A DNA stretch of 64,000 nt from JAJRXR01 sp041987545 (lineage in GTDB: Bacteria; Planctomycetota; Phycisphaerae; Phycisphaerales; UBA1924), in contig JBHIWH010000008.1 of NCBI GenBank assembly GCA_041987545.1, positions 128,557-192,556 of the forward strand, written 5' to 3'. A program made the position numbers and the translations under genes. This document shows, in pieces, positions 44,473 to 52,619 of the stretch. The notes under the pieces are model-generated. The model did no database searches. It had not been told where the DNA came from and worked only from the letters and a program-made list of their open reading frames with translations. How positions within the stretch are numbered: position 1 is the first letter of the stretch; each line of letters starts with the position of its first letter.

Positions 44473-45300
44473 CTAGTTGGGTTCCTCGCCGTTGACGGTG
44501 AGGCGGGCGGGGTGAGAGAACCAGGGGTTGTCGGCGCCGGGCTTGTAGTGGCGGTCGAGGGTGGCGACGACGTCGGCCATTGTGCCGTCGGCGGGGGCCC
44601 ATCCGCCCTCGATGTCGGGGAAGTCGATCTTGCAGTTCTCGCACTTCTTGGACGAGTCGAAGCGGATGGGGCACCAGAAGCTCTCGACGTTCCTCAGCAT
44701 CTCGGTGCCGAGTGACCAGACGCCGGTCATCCAGTCGCAGTAGAGGCACCAGATGAGGTCGTGCCCGACGAGGCCGTCGAACTTGTGGCGGCTGACGTTG
44801 ACCCAGTCGGCGGTCCGGTACTTGGGCAGGCGGACGAGCCAGGTGAGGGGCGGATAGACGAACAGCTCGGCGAGGCGGACGAGGGCGAAGAGGGGGACGG
44901 CCCAGGCGGTCCACCAGACGGCGGCGTGGTTGCGCGTGCGGCCGACGGTCTTGTTGAGCTGGTGGACGATCCGCGGGCCGCGGGCGGCCTTGATGTTCGC
45001 CAGCTCGTGGGCCCAGCCCCAGAGGAGGACGGCCAGGATCTGGGCGGCGACGGCGGCGACGAGGCCGAGCAGGGCGGCGAGCCAGGGGTTGAGCTCGCCG
45101 CGATACACCACCGCGATGACGACGCCGACGACCTGGGGGGCGATGGTGAAGTAGAGGATGAGCAGGTCGAGGCCGGGGGCGCGGGAGAGGAAGTCGGTGA
45201 TGGCGCGGAGGCCGAGCCTGGGGAGGAGGTGGAGGGCGGCGGCGCCGAGGAGGAGGGCGGCGGTCGTGATGGCTGCGGTGAGGGCGAGGGTGGGGAGCAT
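44473..45300 (-). CDS. Hypothetical multi-pass membrane protein with CxxC pairs
   Basis: 275 residues. Three or four hydrophobic segments in residues 1-155 (LALTAAITTAALLLGAAAL, LLILYFTIAPQVVGVVIAVV, WLAALLGLVAAVAAQILAVL, TAWAVPLFALVRLAEL). A soluble C-terminal part has two Cys pairs, CLYC and CENC, which may bind zinc or form a redox site. No family recognised. ATG 45300 is preceded by a TACCCT box. It ends 15 nt before asnB's start, so co-transcription with asnB is likely. Confidence 0.72.
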   Translation of the reverse strand: MLPTLALTAAITTAALLLGAAALHLLPRLGLRAITDFLSRAPGLDLLILYFTIAPQVVGVVIAVVYRGELNPWLAALLGLVAAVAAQILAVLLWGWAHELANIKAARGPRIVHQLNKTVGRTRNHAAVWWTAWAVPLFALVRLAELFVYPPLTWLVRLPKYRTADWVNVSRHKFDGLVGHDLIWCLYCDWMTGVWSLGTEMLRNVESFWCPIRFDSSKKCENCKIDFPDIEGGWAPADGTMADVVATLDRHYKPGADNPWFSHPARLTVNGEEPN

Positions 45301-45306
45301 GGGCGC

Positions 45307-45312
45307 AGGGTA
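45307..45312 (-). promoter_or_regulatory. -10-like box TACCCT before the membrane protein
   Basis: On the minus strand GGTACCCT ends 6 nt before ATG 45300; leaderless layout. Confidence 0.45.
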
Positions 45313-45342
45313 CCGCGCTCAGGAGCCTCGAATGTGGCTCGG

Positions 45343-46191
45343 CTAGACGGTGGGCACCGCCCCCAGCAGCTCCCGCGTGTACTCGTGTTGTGGGTCCTCG
45401 ATGATCTGCTCCCGCGGCCCCTGCTCGACGACACGGCCCCTGAGCATGACGGCGATGCGTTGGCAGGTGTGGGAGACGACGGCCATGTCGTGGGAGATGA
45501 AGAGGTAGGTCAGGCCGAGGTCGCGCTGGAGGTCGGTGAGGAGGTTGATGATCTGGGACTGGATGGAGACGTCCAGGGCGCTGGTGGGCTCGTCGCAGAC
45601 GATGAACTTGGGATCGAGGGCGAGGGCGCGGGCGATGCCGATGCGTTGGCGCTGGCCGCCTGAGAACTGGTGGGGGTAGCGGTCGGCGGCGGAGGCGGGC
45701 ATGCCGCAGCGCTCGAGGAGCTGGACGGCGCGGGCGCGGAGCTCGTCGGGCTTGGTGGCGAGCCTGTGGACCAGCAGCGGCTCGGCGACGATCTTCCAGA
45801 CGCGCATGCGCGGGTTCAGGGAGCCGGCGGGGTCCTGGAAGATGATCTGCATGTCGCGTCGCAGGGCTTGCAATCGTGGGCCGCGGGCGGCGAGGACGTC
45901 GTGGCCATCGAAGGTGACCTTGCCGGAGACCTGGGCGGACGTGTGCGGGATGAGGCGGAGGATGGCGCGGCCGACGGTGGTCTTGCCGGAGCCGGACTCG
46001 CCGACGAGGCCGAGGGTCTGGCCGGTGTCGATGGCGAGGGAGACGCCGTCCACGGCGCGGACGGGGTCGGGGGTCTTGGCGAAGAGGGCGGAGCGGGGGC
46101 GGAAGTGGACGCGGAGGTCGGCGACGTCGAGGAGGGGGCGGGGTGGCGCGGGAGCAGTCGCCGTGTCGGTCTCGTGGGCCTGGGTGGTCAC
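45343..46191 (-). CDS. ABC transporter ATP-binding protein, oligopeptide/dipeptide (DppF/OppF) type
   Basis: 282 residues. Walker A GESGSGKTT at about residues 64-72, Q-loop FQDPAGSLNPRM, signature FSGGQRQRIGIARAL around 175-189, Walker B FIVCDEPTSALD, H-loop FISHDMAVV. AVDGVSLAIDTGQTLGLVGESG and the LNPRM motif are typical of the dipeptide-importer F subunit. No permease or D-subunit is adjacent. GTG start 46191, with TACCAT ending 6 nt upstream. Confidence 0.92.
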   Translation of the reverse strand: MTTQAHETDTATAPAPPRPLLDVADLRVHFRPRSALFAKTPDPVRAVDGVSLAIDTGQTLGLVGESGSGKTTVGRAILRLIPHTSAQVSGKVTFDGHDVLAARGPRLQALRRDMQIIFQDPAGSLNPRMRVWKIVAEPLLVHRLATKPDELRARAVQLLERCGMPASAADRYPHQFSGGQRQRIGIARALALDPKFIVCDEPTSALDVSIQSQIINLLTDLQRDLGLTYLFISHDMAVVSHTCQRIAVMLRGRVVEQGPREQIIEDPQHEYTRELLGAVPTV

Positions 46192-46197
46192 GGCGCG

Positions 46198-46203
46198 ATG
46201 GTA
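46198..46203 (-). promoter_or_regulatory. -10-like box TACCAT before the ABC ATPase
   Basis: On the minus strand GGTACCAT ends 6 nt before GTG 46191; leaderless layout. Confidence 0.5.
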
Positions 46204-46242
46204 CCTGAGCGGGGGCGAGGCGTAGTGGATTGGAGGATGTGG

Positions 46243-46283
46243 AGCCCCTCACCCTGGCCCTCTCCCCGGCGGGGAGAGGGAGG
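46243..46283. repeat. REP-like intergenic palindrome
   Basis: CCCTCTCCCC (46258-46267) and GGGGAGAGGG (46271-46280) form a perfect 10-bp stem with loop GGC, preceded by GCCCCTCACCCTGG. Similar 'CCCTCACCC...CCCTCTCCC...GGGAGAGGG' intergenic palindromes are common in several unrelated phyla. It could also act as a bidirectional terminator. One copy in this window. Confidence 0.5.
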
Positions 46284-46288
46284 GGGAG

Positions 46289-47446
46289 CTACTGGGCCTC
46301 GACGGGGGTCCAGGCGGCGTTGTTGTTGGAGCTGGCGACGGCGGCCTCGATGAAGGCCATGCCGCGGAGTGCGGCGTCGATGCCCGGGAAGTCGGGCTCG
46401 CGCTCGGGGGACGTGCCGTCGTTGTGGGCGAGGACGGCGTCGGCGAAGGCGGCGTAGATGTTGGCGAACGCCTCCAGGTAGCCCTCCGGGTGGCCGGGCG
46501 GGATGCGGGACGCGGCGCGGGCGCGCTCGCTCGTGTGCTCGGTCGCGGTGCGCAAGATCTGGGTCGGGGCGTCGAGGTGGTGGACGAGGAGGGTGTTCGC
46601 GTCCGGCTGGCGCCACTCGAGGGCGCCCTTCTCGCAGTAGACGCGGAGGGAGAGGTCGTTCTCGGCGCCGACGGCGATCTGGGATGCGTGGAGGACGCCC
46701 TTGGCGCCGTTGTCGAGGCGGAGGAGGATGTTGGCGTCGTCGTCGAGTGGGCGGCCGTCGACGAAGGTGGAGAGGTCGGCGGCGACGTGCGTGACGTTGA
46801 GGCCGGAGACGTACTCGGCGAGGTTGTGCGCGTGCGTTCCGATGTCGCCCAGGCAGCCGCCGGCGCCGGCTCGCTTGGGGTCGGTGCGCCAGGCGGCCTG
46901 CTTCTGGTCGGTGCGCTCGAGGGGCGTGGCGAGCCAGCCCTGCGAGTACTCGGCGACGAGCTTGCGGACCCTGCCAAGCGCGCCCGAGGCGACGAGGTCG
47001 CGGGCGTGGCGGATCATGGGGTAGCCGGTGTAGTTGTGGGTGAGGCCGTAGAGGAGGTTGGTCTTGGCCGCGAGGCCGGCGATGTCGCGCGCCTCGGCGA
47101 GGGTGAGCGTGGCGGGCTTGTCGGAGAGGACGTGGAAGCCGGCTTCCAGGGCGGCGCGGGCGACGGGGTGGTGCACGTGGTTCGGCGTGACGATCGCGAC
47201 GAACTCCATGCGCTCGTCGGCGGGCAGGGCGGACTCACGCTCGAGCATCTGATCGTACGAGGCGTACGCGCGGTCGGGCGGGAGGTGGAGGTCGTCGGCC
47301 GATGCTCTGGCGCGATCGGGGTCCGAGCTGAGGGCGCCGCAGACGAGTTGGACGCGGTCGTCGAGTCGTGCGGCGGTGCGGTGGACGGCGCCGATGAACG
47401 CGCCCCGGCCTCCGCCGACCATTCCCATGCGGACTCTGCGTGGCAT
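46289..47446 (-). CDS. Gfo/Idh/MocA family oxidoreductase
   Basis: 385 residues. RMGMVGGGRGAFIGAVHR is the Rossmann NAD(P) motif; FVAIVTPNHVHHPVARAALEAGFHVLSDKPATLTLAEA is the family's substrate-side signature with the Lys of DKPA; GGCLGDIGTHAHNLAEYVSG gives the conserved Asp/His pair. Typical of sugar or inositol dehydrogenases; substrate unknown. ATG 47446 is preferred over GTG 47449 because GGAG then sits 6 nt upstream. Confidence 0.9.
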   Translation of the reverse strand: MPRRVRMGMVGGGRGAFIGAVHRTAARLDDRVQLVCGALSSDPDRARASADDLHLPPDRAYASYDQMLERESALPADERMEFVAIVTPNHVHHPVARAALEAGFHVLSDKPATLTLAEARDIAGLAAKTNLLYGLTHNYTGYPMIRHARDLVASGALGRVRKLVAEYSQGWLATPLERTDQKQAAWRTDPKRAGAGGCLGDIGTHAHNLAEYVSGLNVTHVAADLSTFVDGRPLDDDANILLRLDNGAKGVLHASQIAVGAENDLSLRVYCEKGALEWRQPDANTLLVHHLDAPTQILRTATEHTSERARAASRIPPGHPEGYLEAFANIYAAFADAVLAHNDGTSPEREPDFPGIDAALRGMAFIEAAVASSNNNAAWTPVEAQ

Positions 47447-47518
47447 CACGGTCTCCGAAGATCAACGACACTGGGCGGGCCTTGGCCCGGGTCGCTCGGC
47501 CTGGCCCTGGGTGGCCTG

Positions 47519-47524
47519 TAGACT
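47519..47524 (+). promoter_or_regulatory. -10-like box TAGACT before the kinase
   Basis: GTAGACT lies 29 nt before the ATG at 47554, giving a short leader with GGTGGG. Confidence 0.4.
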
Positions 47525-47553
47525 AGCGTCGGTCGATCCTTGCCGGTGGGCGC

Positions 47554-49746
47554 ATGGCACGCGACGAGCACACGACATTGGGCGACGGCGCATCCCCCTC
47601 GGGGGAGATGCCCCCCGTCGAGATCGAGGGGTACCGGATTCTCGCGGAGATCGGCGAGGGCGGGTTCGGTGTGGTGTACGAGGCCGAGCAGCTCGAGCCG
47701 GTGCGTCGTCGGGTCGCGGTCAAGGTCATCAAGCCGGGGATGGACTCGCGGTCGGTGGTCGCGCGGTTCGAGGCCGAGCGGCAGGCGCTGGCGGTGATGG
47801 AGCACCCGTGCATCGCGCGGGTGTTCGACGGGGGCGTCACGAGCCGGCAGCTGCCGTTCTTCGCGATGGAGCTGGTCCGGGGGGAGCCGATCACTGATTT
47901 CTGCGACCGGAACCGGTTCTCGATCGAGCGGCGGGTCGAGCTGTTCATGCGGGTGTGCGAGGCGGTGCAGCATGCGCACATGAAGGGTGTGATCCACCGG
48001 GACCTGAAGCCCAGCAACATCCTGGCGGCCTACGAGACCGGGCACACGCCCAAGGATGTCCAGTCCCGGGACAGCGGGCTCGAGGGCGTCGGCGTCAAGG
48101 TGATCGACTTCGGCGTCGCCAAGGCGCTGAACCAGCAGCTGTCGGCGCGGACGATGTTCACCGGGCGGGGCCAGATGATCGGGACGCCCTCGTACATGAG
48201 CCCGGAGCAGGCGGAGATGTCGGGGCTGGACATCGACACGCGGGCGGACGTGTACTCGCTGGGGGTGGTGCTGTACGAACTGCTGACGGGGGCGCTGCCG
48301 TTCGATCCGGATGAGCTGCTCTCCAAGAGCGAGGCGGATCTTCAGAAGCTGATCCGCGAGGTGGACCCGCCGCGGCCGAGCACGAGGCTGGGCACGATCG
48401 CGAGGGCGCCGGGGAGCGAGCTGGCGACGCGGATCGCCCAGGCCCGGGGCGCGAGCGTGGCGGGCCTGCCCAAGCGGCTGCGGGGCGACCTCGAGTGGAT
48501 CACGATGCGGTGCCTGGAGAAGGACCGTTCGCGGCGGTACGACACCCCGGGCGAGCTGAGCGACGACCTGGGGCGGCACCTGGCGCACGAGCCGGTGCTG
48601 GCCGGCCCGCCGGGCGCGGGGTACCGGGTCCGGAAGTTCGTCGCGCGGCATCGGGGGCAGGTCGTGGCCGGGGCGGTGATGCTGGCGCTGCTCGTGGGCG
48701 GGGTGGTGGCCACGAGCTGGGGGATGGTGCGGGCGATCGAGCAGAAGAGGCTGGCGGAGGAGCGGACGGCGACGGCCGAGCGGCTCGTGGACTTCCAGAG
48801 CGCGATGCTGCGGAACGTGAGCATGCGCGGGCTCGGGGCGTCGGCGTTGCGCCGGATCGCCGAGAGCGCCGGCGAGCAGGACGAGGCGTCGCGCGGGGCG
48901 CTGCGGGCCGCGATGGCGGGCGTGAGCGAGACGGACCTGGGCGTGGCGCTGTACCGCGAGCACTTCCTGGACCCGGCGGTGCGGGCGCTCGAGGACCGGT
49001 TCGCCGACGAGCCCGTGGTGCGGGCGCGGGTGCTGCGGACGATCGGGATCATCGAGATCAGCAAGGGCGCCCCGGACCGGGCGTACGCGCGGTTCGAGGA
49101 CGCGTGGGTGATCTCGCGGGACGAGATGGGCTCCTCGAACCCGAACACGCTCGTCTGCCGGGCGTGGATGGGGGCGGCGCTGGGGCAGATGGGGCGGGCG
49201 GGCGAGGGCGTGGAGTTGCTCGATCGGGCGTATGAGGGTCTGCTCGAGCGGCTGGGCGCCGAGCACGTGCTGACGCTGACGGCCCAGCAGCTGCTGGCGG
49301 CGACGCTGGTCAACGCGGGGCGCCCGCTGGAGGCCGAGCCGCACTACCTGAGCTACATCGAGCGGGCCGGGGAGATCAAGGGGTACTCGGCCGAGGAGGT
49401 CGTGCAGGGGATGAACAACCTGACGATGGCGCTGCTGTCGGCGGGCGAGGTCGGGCGGGGCGAGTCATGGTCAGACCGGACGATGGCCCGGGCGCGGGAG
49501 CGGCTGGGCGAGGGGCACGAGCAGTACGGGATCGCGCTGTGCCTGCGTGGCTGGGTGCGGTACGAGCAGGGTCGCCTCGACGAGGCGGCGGACCTGCGCG
49601 TCGAGGGGTGCGAGATCCTGGCCGAGCGGCTGGGGTACGGCCACCCGGTGACGCGGAGCATGATGCAGTACATGGACTGGACGCTGCGCGCGGTGGGGCG
49701 CGAGGGGGAGGCGGACCGGATTATGGCGGAGGGGTTTGGGGGGTAG
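47554..49746 (+). CDS. Membrane Ser/Thr protein kinase with C-terminal TPR-like sensor
   Basis: 730 residues. Kinase domain residues about 26-345: glycine loop IGEGGFGVV (33-41), ATP lysine Lys57, catalytic HRDLKPSN with Asp150, DFG Asp185, GTPSYMSPEQ activation region, RADVYSLGVVLYELLTG. One transmembrane helix around 368-392. The extracytoplasmic part is helical with tetratricopeptide-like repeats (EDRFADEPVVRARVLRTIGIIEISKGAPDRAYARFEDAWVIS, RPLEAEPHYLSYIERA). This PknB-like layout with tetratricopeptides is abundant in planctomycetes. Confidence 0.93.
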   Translation: MARDEHTTLGDGASPSGEMPPVEIEGYRILAEIGEGGFGVVYEAEQLEPVRRRVAVKVIKPGMDSRSVVARFEAERQALAVMEHPCIARVFDGGVTSRQLPFFAMELVRGEPITDFCDRNRFSIERRVELFMRVCEAVQHAHMKGVIHRDLKPSNILAAYETGHTPKDVQSRDSGLEGVGVKVIDFGVAKALNQQLSARTMFTGRGQMIGTPSYMSPEQAEMSGLDIDTRADVYSLGVVLYELLTGALPFDPDELLSKSEADLQKLIREVDPPRPSTRLGTIARAPGSELATRIAQARGASVAGLPKRLRGDLEWITMRCLEKDRSRRYDTPGELSDDLGRHLAHEPVLAGPPGAGYRVRKFVARHRGQVVAGAVMLALLVGGVVATSWGMVRAIEQKRLAEERTATAERLVDFQSAMLRNVSMRGLGASALRRIAESAGEQDEASRGALRAAMAGVSETDLGVALYREHFLDPAVRALEDRFADEPVVRARVLRTIGIIEISKGAPDRAYARFEDAWVISRDEMGSSNPNTLVCRAWMGAALGQMGRAGEGVELLDRAYEGLLERLGAEHVLTLTAQQLLAATLVNAGRPLEAEPHYLSYIERAGEIKGYSAEEVVQGMNNLTMALLSAGEVGRGESWSDRTMARARERLGEGHEQYGIALCLRGWVRYEQGRLDEAADLRVEGCEILAERLGYGHPVTRSMMQYMDWTLRAVGREGEADRIMAEGFGG

Positions 49747-49806
49747 GCGGCCTCGATGCCATCCGTCCTGCACATTCAAGCGTCATGTGGAGATGGGTCG
49801 TACGGC

Positions 49807-50532
49807 TCATCCTGAGGATGATGCAGGCGCCGCTCCAGGCTGCAAGTCGGGTTCGCCGCAGCCCGGAAGCCCGTCCATGTAGTTGAGCAGGTGCTGGCGA
49901 AACGACTCGGGGAACTCCCAGCGAGTGTTGCCTACTCGAAGTGTGGCCCCGTCGGATGCAAGCCAGGAGAAGAGAAGATCCAAATCCAAGGGGGTACTGA
50001 TCACATCTCTCGGATTGCCCTCGGCGTTCCCGTCGTCCGGGACTCCAAAGCCAACAGAGATCGTTTCCTGATCAAACTCCGGTGCCACCGTGTGCAGGTA
50101 CACCGCCTCGAATGCGGGGCTCCCGTCACAGGGTGATCCGCGGGGGCAATCGACCTCGACGATCACGTCTGCTGCAAGCGCCGGTTCCTCTGCAGACGCT
50201 TGGCCGCCGGGAGCGTAAGCCCTGTCCAGCATGAGGATGGCGCCGAGAAAGGCCTCGCGAGTCTGCTCGCGGCCGGCGAAACCGAAGACAACTAGGAATC
50301 CCGGCTGGCTCCAAGAATCAGGCTGGTCTCGCATGCGCCGCGTGATGTCGGAGACGGGCGTGCTCAGAGTCACCTCCAGCAGCCCCTTGTCCGCAAAGTA
50401 CCGATGCTCGAACACGATGTCACGATCGAGACCGCCGAGTTCGTAGGGAGGCTCCTCGTTTGTGGAGCGCAACGGCCCAAGTCCCATTCCGGCCAATGCC
50501 AATGGCGCCAGCAGTCCACTACACGCTCGCAT
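49807..50532 (-). CDS. Hypothetical exported protein in a second lower-GC segment
   Basis: 241 residues, no family recognised. Weak signal peptide-like start (residues 1-20), then ELGGLDRDIVFEHRYFADKGLLEVTLSTPVSDI, an acidic mid-part and CPRGSPCDG, CGEPD cysteine pairs. Codon use and GC are lower than neighbours, as in the 2.1-2.9 kb segment. Start 50532 has no clear ribosome binding site, so the exact N-terminus is uncertain. Confidence 0.6.
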   Translation of the reverse strand: MRACSGLLAPLALAGMGLGPLRSTNEEPPYELGGLDRDIVFEHRYFADKGLLEVTLSTPVSDITRRMRDQPDSWSQPGFLVVFGFAGREQTREAFLGAILMLDRAYAPGGQASAEEPALAADVIVEVDCPRGSPCDGSPAFEAVYLHTVAPEFDQETISVGFGVPDDGNAEGNPRDVISTPLDLDLLFSWLASDGATLRVGNTRWEFPESFRQHLLNYMDGLPGCGEPDLQPGAAPASSSG

Positions 50533-50660
50533 CTTGCTCGCAATTCGCTCCCGAGTTTCTTACGGACCTCATACGGAACGAGACTACCCTGAGCACCGCG
50601 CGCTGGGGTTCCCGATGGCACTTGCGCCATTCAGGCAATCCTCTGGCGGTCGCTGGGAAA

Positions 50661-51185
50661 CTAGACCCACACGTTGACGATCAGATTGGGCTCTTTGAGC
50701 TTGCCGGTCCAAAGGCCGATGGAGGTGGTGACCATCTTGACCTCGTACTGGGGGTGCTCGTCGAGCCACTCGTTGATCTGCTGGTCGAGGTAGGTCAGGG
50801 AGTCGCCGGTGAGCTTGCAGTGGAAGCTCTTGACGTGGATCGCGCCGGCGCCGGTGACGTTCGGTGAGCGCTTCCAGGAGTCCTCGTGGCGTTTGCCGCC
50901 CAGGTGCTGCTGGAAGGCGCGGATCTTGTCCGAGGCGCCGGGCCCGGAGCCGGAGGTGACGGTCTTGTTGGCGGCGGGATTGACGAGGCGGGGGTCGATC
51001 TCGCCCTCCTCGTCGGAGACGTGGATGGGCGTGTGCTCGGGATCGAGGTTCTTGTCGTCGTAGACGGAGCCCGGGGGCTTGCCCTCGCCCGGGGCGGGCT
51101 TCTTCTTGCCGGGCTCGCGCTTGACGGGCTTGGGCCAGTCGGGGCCGCCCTCGAAGGGGGAGAAGAGGGGGTGGGCGCGGGGCAT
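50661..51185 (-). CDS. Conserved hypothetical protein with low-complexity head
   Basis: 174 residues. About 60 residues rich in Lys, Pro and Gly (KPVKREPGKKKPAPGEGKPPG) precede a short folded part ending in HVKSFHCKLTGDSLTYLDQQINEWLDEHPQYEVKMVTTSIGLWTGK ... NLIVNVWV. I believe similar short proteins occur in other planctomycetes, but I cannot confirm this here and assign no function. GGAGG stands before ATG 51185, which decides the start against longer in-frame options. Confidence 0.7.
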   Translation of the reverse strand: MPRAHPLFSPFEGGPDWPKPVKREPGKKKPAPGEGKPPGSVYDDKNLDPEHTPIHVSDEEGEIDPRLVNPAANKTVTSGSGPGASDKIRAFQQHLGGKRHEDSWKRSPNVTGAGAIHVKSFHCKLTGDSLTYLDQQINEWLDEHPQYEVKMVTTSIGLWTGKLKEPNLIVNVWV

Positions 51186-51312
51186 GCGTTCCTCCGTGCG
51201 TCGGCGCGGCGTGGCCGGCGGGCCCGGCCGCGACGGACTCGGCCGAGCGGCCGGTTCTGGCCATGCTACCCGAGACGCCCGATCGGTGTCCAGGAAGCGG
51301 CCCGAGCGGGGG

Positions 51313-51771
51313 TTACGAGCCGGCGCACCAGTCGAACCGCAGGTTCCAGCGGTCCTCCTCGACCCGCTCGCCCTGGAGCGCGACCGAGCCTTGCGGGAAA
51401 TCGATCGCCGCTGCAATCGAGCTGGGCGCCTCGTGCAGGGATCGCACTCGCCCGGTCGCCAGACGGCGGACGGCGCCGCGGCCGCGCGTCAGCGGGCCCT
51501 CGTAGTCCAGGTACAGGGCCCTGTGGTCCGGGAGCCGGGTCGCCTCGGCACGCGTGGTCGCGGGCTCGTGGGGCGGCGGGGCAACCCGGAACGCGATCAG
51601 GCGGCGATCGTCGGGATCCGCCGCCGCCTGAGAGCTCCGGGGAGGTCGTTCCAGGAGGAGGTCGTGGTGCCAGGCGTCCCCCGGCTGGTCGTGGCGGAGG
51701 ACGACCGCCCGGATCGGGTTTGGCTCGGGCGTGTGCACAAGCGAGGGTAGGTCCCACGGGATCGGCCCCAT
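51313..51771 (-). CDS. Small LigD 3'-phosphoesterase-like (DNA polymerase ligase N-terminal type) protein
   Basis: 152 residues. VVLRHDQPGDAWHHDLLLE near residue 20 resembles the HD...HxDLxLE core of the LigD phosphoesterase domain, and RALYLDYEGPLTRGRGAVRRLATG resembles short planctomycete proteins that I recall as related to this domain. If functional it could trim 3' ends in end joining; loss of one His or Asp would make it non-catalytic. No ligase or polymerase gene adjoins. ATG 51771 is a plausible start; an upstream extension exists. Confidence 0.5.
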   Translation of the reverse strand: MGPIPWDLPSLVHTPEPNPIRAVVLRHDQPGDAWHHDLLLERPPRSSQAAADPDDRRLIAFRVAPPPHEPATTRAEATRLPDHRALYLDYEGPLTRGRGAVRRLATGRVRSLHEAPSSIAAAIDFPQGSVALQGERVEEDRWNLRFDWCAGS

Positions 51772-51838
51772 TGGGTAGGATGCGGCATTGACGGGGCGAT
51801 GGATGCCCCCGGTCCGAACGCGCAGACGGAGCGATGAG

Positions 51839-52543
51839 ATGCGTTTGCCCCCCTCGAAGCTGGTTGTGGTCGGTGTCTCGGCGGTCGTGATCGCGGGGGT
51901 CGCCCCGCTCGGCGGGTGCAAGACCAAGCGGATCGTCACCCACTCGGCCGAGCTGACCGGCTACAAGGCCGAGGGCAACGCGGCGTACACGCGGGGGGAC
52001 TACGACGCGGCGCTCGGGCACTACTGGGCGTACGTGAACGAGCGGCCTCAGAGCGCCTGGGGGCGCCACCGGCTGGGCTTGACGTACATGGCGATGGGCG
52101 AGCCCAGGTACGCCCGCGAGCAGTTCGACGTCGCGTACGACCTGGAGCCTGAGAACACGGCGTACGCCGAGGCGCTCGCGGATTCCCTGCTCGAGCTTGG
52201 CGAGGTGGCCGCGCTGTTCGAGCACCTCGAGTTGTTGGCTGATCGTGATCCGACCTCGGCGGGGCACATCCGGACCGCCCGGTACGCCGAGCGGCTCGGG
52301 TTCATGGACGAGGCGTTGGCGGCGTACCGCAAGGGCGTGGCCCTGGACGGGCGGACCTCGCCCGAGCCGCACCGGGCGATGGCGGACTTCCGGCGGCGGA
52401 TCGGGGACCGCGAGGGCGAGGTCCGGTCGCTGCGGAAGGTCCTCTGGTTCGACGCGACGGACGCGCAGGCGACGGCCCGGCTCGAAGAACTGGGCGAGAT
52501 CGTCGGGCCGAGCTTCGCGCTGCAGCCGGGGGCGGACGGCTGA
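51839..52543 (+). CDS. TPR-like lipoprotein
   Basis: 234 residues. Lipobox LGGC at about residues 24-27; the mature protein starts CKTKRIVTHSAELTG and carries tetratricopeptide repeats (AEGNAAYTRGDYDAALGHYWAYVNERP, AWGRHRLGLTYMAMGEPRYAREQFDVAYDLEPENTAYAEALADSLLELG, GFMDEALAAYRKGVALD). ATG 51839 has ACGGAG upstream. A TAGGAT box at 51776-51781 ends 6 nt before an in-frame TTG at 51788, so a leaderless start with 17 more residues is an alternative. Confidence 0.82.
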   Translation: MRLPPSKLVVVGVSAVVIAGVAPLGGCKTKRIVTHSAELTGYKAEGNAAYTRGDYDAALGHYWAYVNERPQSAWGRHRLGLTYMAMGEPRYAREQFDVAYDLEPENTAYAEALADSLLELGEVAALFEHLELLADRDPTSAGHIRTARYAERLGFMDEALAAYRKGVALDGRTSPEPHRAMADFRRRIGDREGEVRSLRKVLWFDATDAQATARLEELGEIVGPSFALQPGADG

Positions 52544-52568
52544 GCCGGCCGGGGGTCGCGGGGCCCGT

Positions 52569-52597
52569 TTGACAGACGGGGCGGGCCGTCTTACGCT
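52569..52597 (+). promoter_or_regulatory. Promoter of the ArsR-methyltransferase gene
   Basis: TTGACA (52569-52574), 17-bp spacer, TACGCT (52592-52597). Expected transcription start is near 52604, inside the inverted repeat, so a bound repressor would cover the start. Confidence 0.65.
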
Positions 52598-52619
52598 TCA
52601 TCCGGATATACGGATGAAG
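52596..52619. promoter_or_regulatory. Operator, inverted repeat TTCATCCG-N6-CGGATGAA
   Basis: 9-bp arms CTTCATCCG and CGGATGAAG around GATATA. The right arm contains the ATG of the regulator gene (52614). The inner 8-bp half-sites are identical to those before metF at 61770, with the same 6-bp spacing. Confidence 0.8.

Noticed and set aside
44458..46288. Replication-origin cluster (dnaA/dnaN/gidA) at the skew switch
   Set aside because: None of these genes or an AT-rich, repeat-rich intergenic region is present.
52569..52619. SAM or T-box leader before the methyl-cycle regulator
   Set aside because: The predicted leader is about 10 nt, too short for an RNA sensor.
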